Source of the DNA: Algibacter sp. L1A34
Lineage (GTDB): Bacteria; Bacteroidota; Bacteroidia; Flavobacteriales; Flavobacteriaceae
Reading direction: 5' to 3'
DNA length: 64,000 nucleotides
NCBI RefSeq assembly: GCF_009796805.1
Contig: NZ_CP047029.1
Span: forward strand, 682,001-746,000
Part shown: positions 56,358 through 62,737 of the stretch, piece after piece
How positions within the stretch are numbered: the first letter of the stretch is position 1
Layout: every line of letters begins with the position of its first letter
Translations under genes and position numbers: made by a program
The notes under the pieces: generated by a model
Told to the model about the DNA's origin: nothing
Seen by the model: only the letters and a program-made list of their open reading frames with translations
Database searches by the model: none

Positions 56358-57983
56358 TTACACTAACATAGTTACCGGGTTTTCAATATATCCTTTTAAA
56401 GTTTGAAGGAATAATGCACCTGTAGCACCGTCAACCGTTCTGTGATCGCATGCTAATGATAACTTCATCGTATTACCAACAACAATTTGTCCGTTTTTAA
56501 CGACTGGTTTTTCAACAATATTTCCAACAGAAAGAATAGCGGAATTTGGTTGATTGATAATCGATGTAAATGTATCGATACCAAACATACCTAAGTTAGA
56601 CACAGTAAATGTGCTACCCTGCATTTCATCTGGAGTTAATTTTTTATTTTTAGCTTTACCTGCAAGCTCACGAACTGCACCACCAATTTGTGGTAACGTT
56701 TGCTCATTAGCAAACTTAACAACTGGCACAACTAAACCATCTGGAACAGCTACTGCAACACCAATATGTACATGATTGTTTAATCTCATTTTATCGGCAA
56801 ACCACTGAGAGTTTACTTGTGGATGTTGCTTTAACGCTAAAGCACAAGCTTTAACAACAATATCGTTATATGATATTTTAGTATCTGGAATTGAGTTAAA
56901 CTGCGTACGGAAAGACATCGCATTTTCCATATCGAACTCCACACTTAAATAATAATGTGGTGCAGAAAACTTAGAATTTGTTAACGCCTTCGCAATTGCT
57001 TTACGCATTTGAGAATTATCTATATCATCGAAATCTTCTTGACCAGATGCTACAAATTTACCAGCGGATGCCGCAGATGCTGCTGGCTCGTAATTTTCAA
57101 TATCTCGTTTTACAATACGTCCGTTTTCACCAGAACCTTGAATTCTTGTTAAGTTAATACCTTTATCTTCCGCTAACTTTTTTGCTAATGGAGATACATG
57201 TACACGTCCGTCTGCCGTTACTGGCGTTGGAGCAGGTGCACTTGTTTTTGGTTTAGAAGGAGCTGCTGGTGCAGGCGCACTTTTTGGAGCTTCTTTTTTA
57301 GCTTCAGCCTTTGGAGCTTCTGCTACTGGTGCAGCTGTACTAAAACTAGAGGCAACACCAGAAACATCTGTTCCGGCAGGGCCTATTATAGCTAAAAGCT
57401 CATCTACCTTTGCAGAATCGCCTTCTTGTAATCCTATATATAATAAAGTACCAGATTGGAATGATTCAAATTCCATAGTTGCTTTATCCGTTTCAATTTC
57501 AGCTAAAATATCGCCTTCATCAACCTTATCACCAACTTTTTTCAACCAAGTTGCAACAGTACCTTCTTCCATGGTATCACTTAAACGTGGCATGGTTACA
57601 ACAATTACACCTTCTGGTAATTCTGCTGCAGCACTTGTTGCTTCAGGAGCTACCTCTACTGCTGCAGGAGCCTCTTCTGTTTTTTCTTCAGTCGCTTCCG
57701 CGGAAGCGTTACCACCTCCACTTATAAGTGCAGAAATATCTTCACCTTCTTCACCAATAATAGCTAAAAGCTCATCTACCTTAGTAGTTTCACCTTCTTG
57801 AATACCAATATAAAGCAAAGTCCCTTCATTGAAAGACTCAAACTCCATAGTGGCTTTATCAGTTTCAATTTCGGCTAAAATATCGCCTTCTTCAATTTTA
57901 TCTCCTACTTTTTTCAACCAAGCTGCAACGGTACCTTCTTCCATGGTATCGCTTAAACGAGGCATATTTACTACTATTGCCAT
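56358..57983 (-). CDS. pdhC: Pyruvate dehydrogenase E2, dihydrolipoamide acetyltransferase
   Basis: Core acetyltransferase of the pyruvate dehydrogenase complex, 541 residues. Two lipoyl domains (about 2-78 and 126-203) carry the lipoylated K43 and K167 in ETDKATMEFES. Flexible Ala/Pro/Glu linkers separate them from a peripheral-subunit-binding domain (about 258-292, VSPLAKKLAEDKGIN and GENGRIVKRDI). The catalytic domain ends with H514 and D518 in DHRTVDGATGA. The enzyme transfers acetyl from lipoate to CoA. It lies 3 bases after pdhA. The first linker contains a 16-bp GC-rich palindrome. Confidence 0.96.
   Translation of the reverse strand: MAIVVNMPRLSDTMEEGTVAAWLKKVGDKIEEGDILAEIETDKATMEFESFNEGTLLYIGIQEGETTKVDELLAIIGEEGEDISALISGGGNASAEATEEKTEEAPAAVEVAPEATSAAAELPEGVIVVTMPRLSDTMEEGTVATWLKKVGDKVDEGDILAEIETDKATMEFESFQSGTLLYIGLQEGDSAKVDELLAIIGPAGTDVSGVASSFSTAAPVAEAPKAEAKKEAPKSAPAPAAPSKPKTSAPAPTPVTADGRVHVSPLAKKLAEDKGINLTRIQGSGENGRIVKRDIENYEPAASAASAGKFVASGQEDFDDIDNSQMRKAIAKALTNSKFSAPHYYLSVEFDMENAMSFRTQFNSIPDTKISYNDIVVKACALALKQHPQVNSQWFADKMRLNNHVHIGVAVAVPDGLVVPVVKFANEQTLPQIGGAVRELAGKAKNKKLTPDEMQGSTFTVSNLGMFGIDTFTSIINQPNSAILSVGNIVEKPVVKNGQIVVGNTMKLSLACDHRTVDGATGALFLQTLKGYIENPVTMLV
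57375..57980 (-). repeat. pdhC: Tandem lipoyl-domain duplication within pdhC
   Basis: The two lipoyl domains (57752-57980 and 57375-57608) are strongly similar at both protein and DNA level, sharing MPRLSDTMEEGTVA, WLKKVGDK and EGDILAEIETDKATMEFES with few changes. It is an intragenic direct repeat with the potential for unequal recombination. Confidence 0.85.
57693..57708. repeat. 16-bp perfect palindrome in the pdhC linker
   Basis: CGCTTCCGCGGAAGCG is perfectly self-complementary and GC-rich in an AT-rich genome. It encodes part of the ASAEAT linker between lipoyl domains and is related in sequence to the GCTTTCGCGGAA element at 20699-20710. Confidence 0.6.
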
Positions 57984-57986
57984 AGC

Positions 57987-58985
57987 TTATATTTTGTGTT
58001 GTATAAATGGATAATCTTCTTGTTCGTAAACCATATCATAAAGTTGTTGCTTTTCTGGGTATGGAGACTCGTCTGCAAATTTTTCACATTCTGCAACACG
58101 ATCTTTAACACGCTTATCAATTACTTTAATATCGTCTTCCGAAGCATATTTATTTTCAAGAATAACATCTTTCACTTGTGTAATTGGATCGATTTTCTTG
58201 TATTCTTTAACTTCGTCTTTAGTTCTGTAATGTTGAGCATCACTCATTGAATGCCCTCTATAACGGTAAGTTTTCAACTCTAAGAAAGTTGGTCCATCAC
58301 CACGACGTCCTCTTTGAATGGCTTCATCAAAAGCTTCAGCAACTTTTATCGGGTTCATTCCATCAACAGGTCCGCAAGGCATATCATAACCTAAACCTAA
58401 TTTCCAAATATCGGTATGGTTTGCAGTTCTTTCTACAGAAGTTCCCATTGCATATCCGTTGTTTTCACAAACAAATACTACTGGTAATTTCCAAAGCATT
58501 GCTAAATTGAATGCCTCATGAAGAGAACCTTGTCTTGCAGCTCCATCACCAAAACAGCATAAAGTTACAGCATCACTACCGTGATACTTATCACCAAATG
58601 CAATACCTGCTCCTAAAGGAATTTGACCACCAACAATACCGTGACCACCGTAAAAACGAAATTCTTTAGAAAAAATATGCATAGAACCTCCCATACCATG
58701 AGATGTTCCTGTTACTTTTCCATACAATTCTGCCATAACACGCTTAGGATCTACTCCCATACCAATTGGTTGAACGTGATTTCTGTAAGCAGTTATCATT
58801 TTATCTTTAGTCAAATCCATAGCGTGCAAAGCACCCGCTAAAACAGCTTCTTGACCATTATATAAGTGAAGAAATCCTCTTACTTTTTGTTGAATGTAAA
58901 CGGCAGCTAGTTTGTCTTCAAACTTTCTCCAGAATAACATGTCTTCGTACCATTTGAGGTAAACCTCTTTTGTGATTTTTTGCAT
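57987..58985 (-). CDS. pdhA: Pyruvate dehydrogenase E1 component, alpha subunit
   Basis: Thiamine-diphosphate-binding half of heterotetrameric E1, 332 residues. Motifs: LYNGQEAVLAGALHAM, AYRNHVQPIGMG, GMGGSMHIFSKE, the ThDP/Mg motif CFGDGAARQGSLHEAFNLA through to VCENNGYAMGTS (GDG to NN), and the phosphorylation-loop-like YRYRGHSMSDAQHYRTKDE (split as YRYRGHSMSDAQ and YRTKDE). It decarboxylates pyruvate and acetylates the lipoyl arm of E2, encoded 3 bases downstream. The beta subunit and E3 are not in this window. Confidence 0.96.
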   Translation of the reverse strand: MQKITKEVYLKWYEDMLFWRKFEDKLAAVYIQQKVRGFLHLYNGQEAVLAGALHAMDLTKDKMITAYRNHVQPIGMGVDPKRVMAELYGKVTGTSHGMGGSMHIFSKEFRFYGGHGIVGGQIPLGAGIAFGDKYHGSDAVTLCCFGDGAARQGSLHEAFNLAMLWKLPVVFVCENNGYAMGTSVERTANHTDIWKLGLGYDMPCGPVDGMNPIKVAEAFDEAIQRGRRGDGPTFLELKTYRYRGHSMSDAQHYRTKDEVKEYKKIDPITQVKDVILENKYASEDDIKVIDKRVKDRVAECEKFADESPYPEKQQLYDMVYEQEDYPFIQHKI

Positions 58986-59019
58986 CGACTAGAATTAATG
59001 TTAGTATTGTCACGAAGGA

Positions 59020-59049
59020 CAAAAGTAACACATTGAAAGTAATTGCAAA
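59020..59049 (-). promoter_or_regulatory. Strong Bacteroidota promoter of pdhA-pdhC
   Basis: On the minus strand TTTG (59046-59049), an 18-base spacer and TACTTTTG (59020-59027): perfect consensus boxes and spacing, about 35 bases before the pdhA ATG. Confidence 0.8.
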
Positions 59050-59110
59050 AACTCAACGTGCTTAAAGTGAAAAAAATATTAAAAAAACTTAATTTTAGAA
59101 GCGTTTTAAA

Positions 59111-59137
59111 TAATCTTTAAATATTTTTTAAAGATTA
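59111..59137 (-). terminator. Hairpin after cdd, probable terminator
   Basis: An 11-bp perfect inverted repeat TAATCTTTAAA/TTTAAAGATTA with a 5-base loop, 18 bases after the cdd stop on the minus strand. The trailing T-run is short, so termination may be weak. Confidence 0.5.
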
Positions 59138-59154
59138 CTGATTTTTTAGAAAAT

Positions 59155-59637
59155 TTACAAGGAGGTTTTATCAAAGCCTAAAGGCAATAAATTAGCTAGA
59201 GAATTAGATTTAGCTACTTTACCTGTTTCTCCCATAAAATAGATCTCGATTGGACTGTCTTGTTTTACCTCATATTCGGCAATTGCTTGTCGGCAAGCTC
59301 CACATGGAGGGATAGGCGCTATAGTAGTTTTAAGCTTAGAACCCGCTGTTATAGCCATACGCACAACTTTAGCATCTGGATATTGAGATCCTGCATAATA
59401 AATGGCCGTGCGCTCTGCACACAACCCAGATGGATAAGAAGCGTTTTCTTGATTGCTCCCTGTAATTATTTCGTTATTATCTAAAAGCAGCGCAGTTCCC
59501 ACATGGAATTTAGAATATGGTGCATAAGCCTTTTCGCGAGCTTCAACGGCTTTTTCCATTAACGTTATAACATTTTCAGGAAGTTCACTTAAATTATCAT
59601 AAACGTATAATGTGGACTCTATTTTTACTTCTTTCAT
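59155..59637 (-). CDS. cdd: Cytidine deaminase
   Basis: Zinc enzyme converting cytidine or deoxycytidine to the uridine form in pyrimidine salvage. A 160-residue homotetramer-type CDA. Motifs: APYSKFHVGTALLL, the first zinc ligand and catalytic Glu in SGLCAERTAIY (CAE), and the two remaining Cys in PIPPCGACRQAIAEY. The ATG start gives a slightly extended N-terminus (MKEVKIESTLYVYD), usual for the phylum. It stands alone between gldC and the pdh promoter. Confidence 0.96.
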   Translation of the reverse strand: MKEVKIESTLYVYDNLSELPENVITLMEKAVEAREKAYAPYSKFHVGTALLLDNNEIITGSNQENASYPSGLCAERTAIYYAGSQYPDAKVVRMAITAGSKLKTTIAPIPPCGACRQAIAEYEVKQDSPIEIYFMGETGKVAKSNSLANLLPLGFDKTSL

Positions 59638-59826
59638 ATATTTTTCTGTTGAAATAATTGTGAATTTTAAATTTCAGAAATTCTATTTTTTTAAAAAACG
59701 AGAATCACTTATTGAAAAATCACAAGTTTTGAACGTAACAATTTAAGCTAAAAGTTGATATTTATAACAAAAACGATTATTTTTTTTTAAATTTTCAATC
59801 ATCAAAAACAAAGGAATACAAATTAC

Positions 59827-60159
59827 CTACTTTTTAATCTCTAATTTTTCGGCAAAATAATCACAAAAATCTTTCATGGTTGCCGTCATTTTTTCATCCT
59901 GTGTTGCACGGTTAAAAGTGCTACTCATAGCAACAAGTGTTTGATGAAAAAACACTTTCATTTCGTCTACAGGCATATCTTTAGTCCACAAATCTATACG
60001 TAAACTTTCTTGAGTTTTAGAATCCCAAACAGCAAGCATCATGGCTTTAGCCTCTGCATTTGATATCCCACCATCTTTGGCTGTCCAATTAATTTTTTCG
60101 GGAACGCGATTTTCATCTAACTCTATATTTAATTCGATTTTCGATTTAATATTAGCCAT
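59827..60159 (-). CDS. gldC: Gliding motility protein GldC
   Basis: A 110-residue soluble protein required for efficient gliding in Flavobacterium. Recognised by MANIKSKIELNIELDEN, VPEKINWTAKDGGI, WDSKTQESLRIDLWTKDMPVDEM (read here as QESLRIDLWTKDMPVDEM) and TMKDFCDYFAEKLEIK. The frame is open to an ATG at 60207, but that would add 16 residues (MLKIFLINQNLNQEKI) that lie inside gldB, so the internal ATG at 60159 is chosen; it overlaps the gldB stop by 8 bases. Biochemical role is unknown; it acts with GldB. Confidence 0.92.
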   Translation of the reverse strand: MANIKSKIELNIELDENRVPEKINWTAKDGGISNAEAKAMMLAVWDSKTQESLRIDLWTKDMPVDEMKVFFHQTLVAMSSTFNRATQDEKMTATMKDFCDYFAEKLEIKK

Positions 60160-61123
60160 TATTTTTTCTTGGTTTAAATTTTGATTTATTAAAAATATCT
60201 TCAGCATTCATAATTAACATATCGTTTAATGATGTGTCGTTATGCTCCATATAAGCTTTCACAATTTGCCAACCTATGTATTGCCCTATTTTACCTGGCG
60301 ACTCTCCATCTATACCCTCCAAATAAAATTTAGAAAAAGGAGCTGGATTTATAAATCGGTTGGGCAATTTAGAGTTTGTGCTAAATAATAATTCACGCTC
60401 TACAAAGTATTGCCAAACCGAACTTTCATTTTGCTGAACCCAATTTAACTGTTCTTGAGAATAGCTTATTCTTTCGTTTTCTAACTTAAAAGGAATAACT
60501 TTATCCTTAAAATATAGAGCTTTTCCAAAATAAATCATTTCATCTAAAAGTGTTTTTCTTTCAGGTTGAAAAATATATTTCTCAGCATATTCTTCGGCGA
60601 GATCTACAACAATTTGCTCTTTATTTAAATGCTCAGAAATATATTTCGGAATACCTTGATAAAAATAATGATCCTCCCCGAGATAAGAGTCTAGAGCGAC
60701 CAAAACAATCGTATCGGTAACAATCACCCTATTTCTATAATCTACATTACTCGTTGTCGTTATAACTCTTGGCGTTTTAAATGTTGGGAAATAATATTGA
60801 ATATAACTTAGTAACGATTCTATTTCATCTTCAGTATTGGAGTAATCCGCAAACACTTTATCAACCTCTGCACTTAATTCTTGTTGCAGCGTATCGTTCA
60901 CTTTATCAATCCATACAGAATCCCTAATCGCTTTTGGAAACATAAACGGATAAGCTTTCTTTAATTTAGGCAATTCTTGTAAATTAGTTTTTGCAAAAAA
61001 CCTATCAAACCGCTCAATAGAAATATCTATCTTATTGTTTTCCAAAGCAAGATCTGCATCACTTTTCTTTTTACAAGAAAAAAAACAAATTGTAATAAGA
61101 ATAATTAATGACAGCTGTTTCAT
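60152..61123 (-). CDS. gldB: Gliding motility lipoprotein GldB
   Basis: Essential gliding lipoprotein, 323 residues. The signal peptide ends in CFFSC (C17), then KKKSD. The family region includes ISIERFDRFFAKTN, AYPFMFPKAIRDSVWI, DSYLGEDHYFYQGIPKYIS (visible as YLGEDHYFYQGIPKYIS), DEMIYFGKALYFKD and the C-terminal PGKIGQYIGWQIVKAYM. Parts resemble a degenerate zinc-protease-like DUF2268 fold. The gene precedes gldC with an 8-base overlap, the conserved order in gliding flavobacteria. Confidence 0.94.
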   Translation of the reverse strand: MKQLSLIILITICFFSCKKKSDADLALENNKIDISIERFDRFFAKTNLQELPKLKKAYPFMFPKAIRDSVWIDKVNDTLQQELSAEVDKVFADYSNTEDEIESLLSYIQYYFPTFKTPRVITTTSNVDYRNRVIVTDTIVLVALDSYLGEDHYFYQGIPKYISEHLNKEQIVVDLAEEYAEKYIFQPERKTLLDEMIYFGKALYFKDKVIPFKLENERISYSQEQLNWVQQNESSVWQYFVERELLFSTNSKLPNRFINPAPFSKFYLEGIDGESPGKIGQYIGWQIVKAYMEHNDTSLNDMLIMNAEDIFNKSKFKPRKNNG

Positions 61124-61169
61124 AGTAAAAGTTAAACGCTTTAAATTTTTATTAATTGAGTGATTACGC

Positions 61170-61177
61170 TATTTTTG
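61170..61177 (+). promoter_or_regulatory. -7 element TATTTTTG for nadE
   Basis: Matches TAnnTTTG and ends 39 bases before the preferred nadE ATG at 61217. It would lie inside the gene if the upstream ATG at 61160 were used. The -33 box is unclear. Confidence 0.4.
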
Positions 61178-61216
61178 TTGACAAAGGTAGTATTCTTATA
61201 TCAAAACTCTTCTAAA

Positions 61217-62005
61217 ATGCAAACAGAAAAAGTAGTAGATTACATTGTAAATTGGTTAAAAGATTATGCAACAAAAGCCGGAGTTAACGGTTTTGTGATA
61301 GGTGTTTCTGGCGGAATTGATTCTGCTGTAGCATCTACATTATGTGCGAAAACAGGATTAAACGTTTTATGTATTGAAATGCCAATACATCAAGCAGCAA
61401 GCCATGTAACACGGGCAAACGAACACATTGCACAACTTTCTAAACGTTTTGATAATGTGAGCGATACTAGAACAGATTTAACACCTGTTTTTGAAGCTTT
61501 TAAAACGGAAGTGTTCTTTGATAGCGACCAAGCAACCGTAGACATGGCATTAGCGAATACTAGAGCGCGTTTAAGAATGACAACCTTATATTATTATGCT
61601 GGTCTTTACAAACTTTTGGTTGCCGGAACAGGTAATAAAGTTGAAGATTTTGGAGTTGGATTTTACACAAAATACGGAGATGGTGGTGTAGATTTGAGTC
61701 CGATTGCAGATTTATTAAAATCGGAAGTTTATAAATTAGGTGAATTTTTAGAGGTTCCAGAATCCATTATGAAGGCCGCTCCTAGCGATGGCTTATTTGG
61801 AGACACAAGAAGCGACGAAGATCAAATTGGCGCCTCATATCCCGAGTTAGAATGGGCTATGACGATGGATGAAAAGGGCAAGACAGAATCCGATTTTTCT
61901 GATCGTGAACGTGATGTATTTAATATTTATAAAAGATACAATTCTAGTAACAAACACAAGATGATTCCAATCCCAATATGTGATATTCCTGATAATTTGA
62001 TGTAA
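61217..62005 (+). CDS. nadE: Ammonia-dependent NAD(+) synthetase
   Basis: Final step of NAD synthesis: amidation of nicotinate adenine dinucleotide with ammonia. The 262-residue form without glutaminase domain. Motifs: PP-loop GVSGGIDSAVAS, NTRARLRMTTLYYYA, VAGTGNKVEDFGVGFYTKYG (visible as GTGNKVEDFGVGFYTKYG), DLSPIADLLKSEVYKL and PSDGLFGDTRSDEDQIG. An ATG at 61160 would prepend 19 mainly hydrophobic residues not found in NadE and containing the -7 element, so M at 61217 (MQTEKVVDYI) is preferred. Confidence 0.95.
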   Translation: MQTEKVVDYIVNWLKDYATKAGVNGFVIGVSGGIDSAVASTLCAKTGLNVLCIEMPIHQAASHVTRANEHIAQLSKRFDNVSDTRTDLTPVFEAFKTEVFFDSDQATVDMALANTRARLRMTTLYYYAGLYKLLVAGTGNKVEDFGVGFYTKYGDGGVDLSPIADLLKSEVYKLGEFLEVPESIMKAAPSDGLFGDTRSDEDQIGASYPELEWAMTMDEKGKTESDFSDRERDVFNIYKRYNSSNKHKMIPIPICDIPDNLM

Positions 62006-62007
62006 TT

Positions 62008-62039
62008 TTTGCAAAATACCTAAAAAACTCATACTTTAG
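62008..62039 (+). promoter_or_regulatory. Probable promoter of the LuxR-type regulator
   Basis: TTTG at 62008-62011, a 20-base spacer, then TACTTTAG at 62032-62039 (one base from TAnnTTTG). The same TACTTTAG occurs upstream of the first BLUF gene. Predicted transcription start is near 62045, so the following inverted repeat would lie at the very 5' end of the mRNA. Confidence 0.5.
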
Positions 62040-62041
62040 CC

Positions 62042-62098
62042 CCGAGCTTTTTTCTTTCAAGTAGTATATTCTCTCAACCCTCAACAAAGAAAGCTCGG
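62042..62098 (+). repeat. Inverted repeat spanning the 5' leader of the regulator gene
   Basis: CCGAGCTTT (62042-62050) and AAAGCTCGG (62090-62098) are perfectly complementary over 9 bp around a 39-base loop. A second weak CTTT/AAAG pairing could extend the stem. The right arm ends 6 bases before the ATG at 62105, so folding would occlude the translation start region. Confidence 0.55.
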
Positions 62099-62104
62099 AA
62101 AATT

Positions 62105-62737
62105 ATGATAAAATTATTAATAGCAGACAACCATCCTATTACTAGGAAAGGATTAGAGGTGCTTTTTTCCGCCTCATCAAACATCGAAATTGTTGGAAGT
62201 TTACAAGATGGAAATGACATCTTAGATTTCATCAGAAAAAACGAAGTAGACATCATTTTAACTGAAGCTGATTTTCCTAAGCTAAATGGATTAACACTTT
62301 TACGTTATTTAAAAAATGATTTCCCTGACATTAAAACCGTTATTTTTAGCGGTGAACCCGAAGAAGTTTATGCAATAAACGCTATTAAAGCAGGTGCTTC
62401 TGGATTTATTCACAAATCTGTAAATGTTATTACAATAAACGAAGCTATTTTAAAAGTACATGATGGCGGTATTTATTTAAGTAACGATTTAACGCAACAA
62501 CTAGCGTTTGGAAACAGAGTAAATAAAGGTTCTGGAACGTTCTACAAAAAATTATCTACTAGAGAAGCAGAAGTTTTAAAGCTTTTAACTATTGGTAGAA
62601 AAAACAAAGAAATCTCTAAAGAGTTAGACATTAACGAAAAAACAGTTAGTACTTACAAAGCACGCTTAATGCGCAAACTTAAAGTAACGAACTTGATTGA
62701 TTTAGTTAATCAAGCAAAATTAGCCGAACACTTATAG
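62105..62737 (+). CDS. Atypical NarL/FixJ-type response regulator
   Basis: A 210-residue receiver plus LuxR-type DNA-binding regulator. The receiver (1-120) starts LLIADNHPITRKG, with D8-N9 where two acids are usual. At the phospho-acceptor site the sequence is ILTEADFPKLNG: the residue four before the conserved Pro is E54, not Asp. The switch residue S82 and Lys K104 (GFIHKS) are kept. The helix-turn-helix domain (about 145-205) has LSTREAEVLKLLTIGRKNKE and KTVSTYKARLMRKL. The Glu suggests phosphorylation-independent, possibly constitutively active-like behaviour. No kinase is adjacent. The last six bases overlap convergent dnaG. Confidence 0.9.
   Translation: MIKLLIADNHPITRKGLEVLFSASSNIEIVGSLQDGNDILDFIRKNEVDIILTEADFPKLNGLTLLRYLKNDFPDIKTVIFSGEPEEVYAINAIKAGASGFIHKSVNVITINEAILKVHDGGIYLSNDLTQQLAFGNRVNKGSGTFYKKLSTREAEVLKLLTIGRKNKEISKELDINEKTVSTYKARLMRKLKVTNLIDLVNQAKLAEHL

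Noticed and set aside
57479-57801. Plus-strand frames opposite the pdhC lipoyl domains
   Set aside because: Antisense shadows of a conserved enzyme; composition is Ser/Leu-rich and repetitive because pdhC is.
60160-60207. Longer start for gldC inside gldB
   Set aside because: The GldC family starts at MANIKSK; the internal ATG gives the standard 110 residues and a normal 8-base overlap.
61160-61216. Longer start for nadE
   Set aside because: The extra 19 hydrophobic residues are not part of NadE and overlap the -7 element TATTTTTG.
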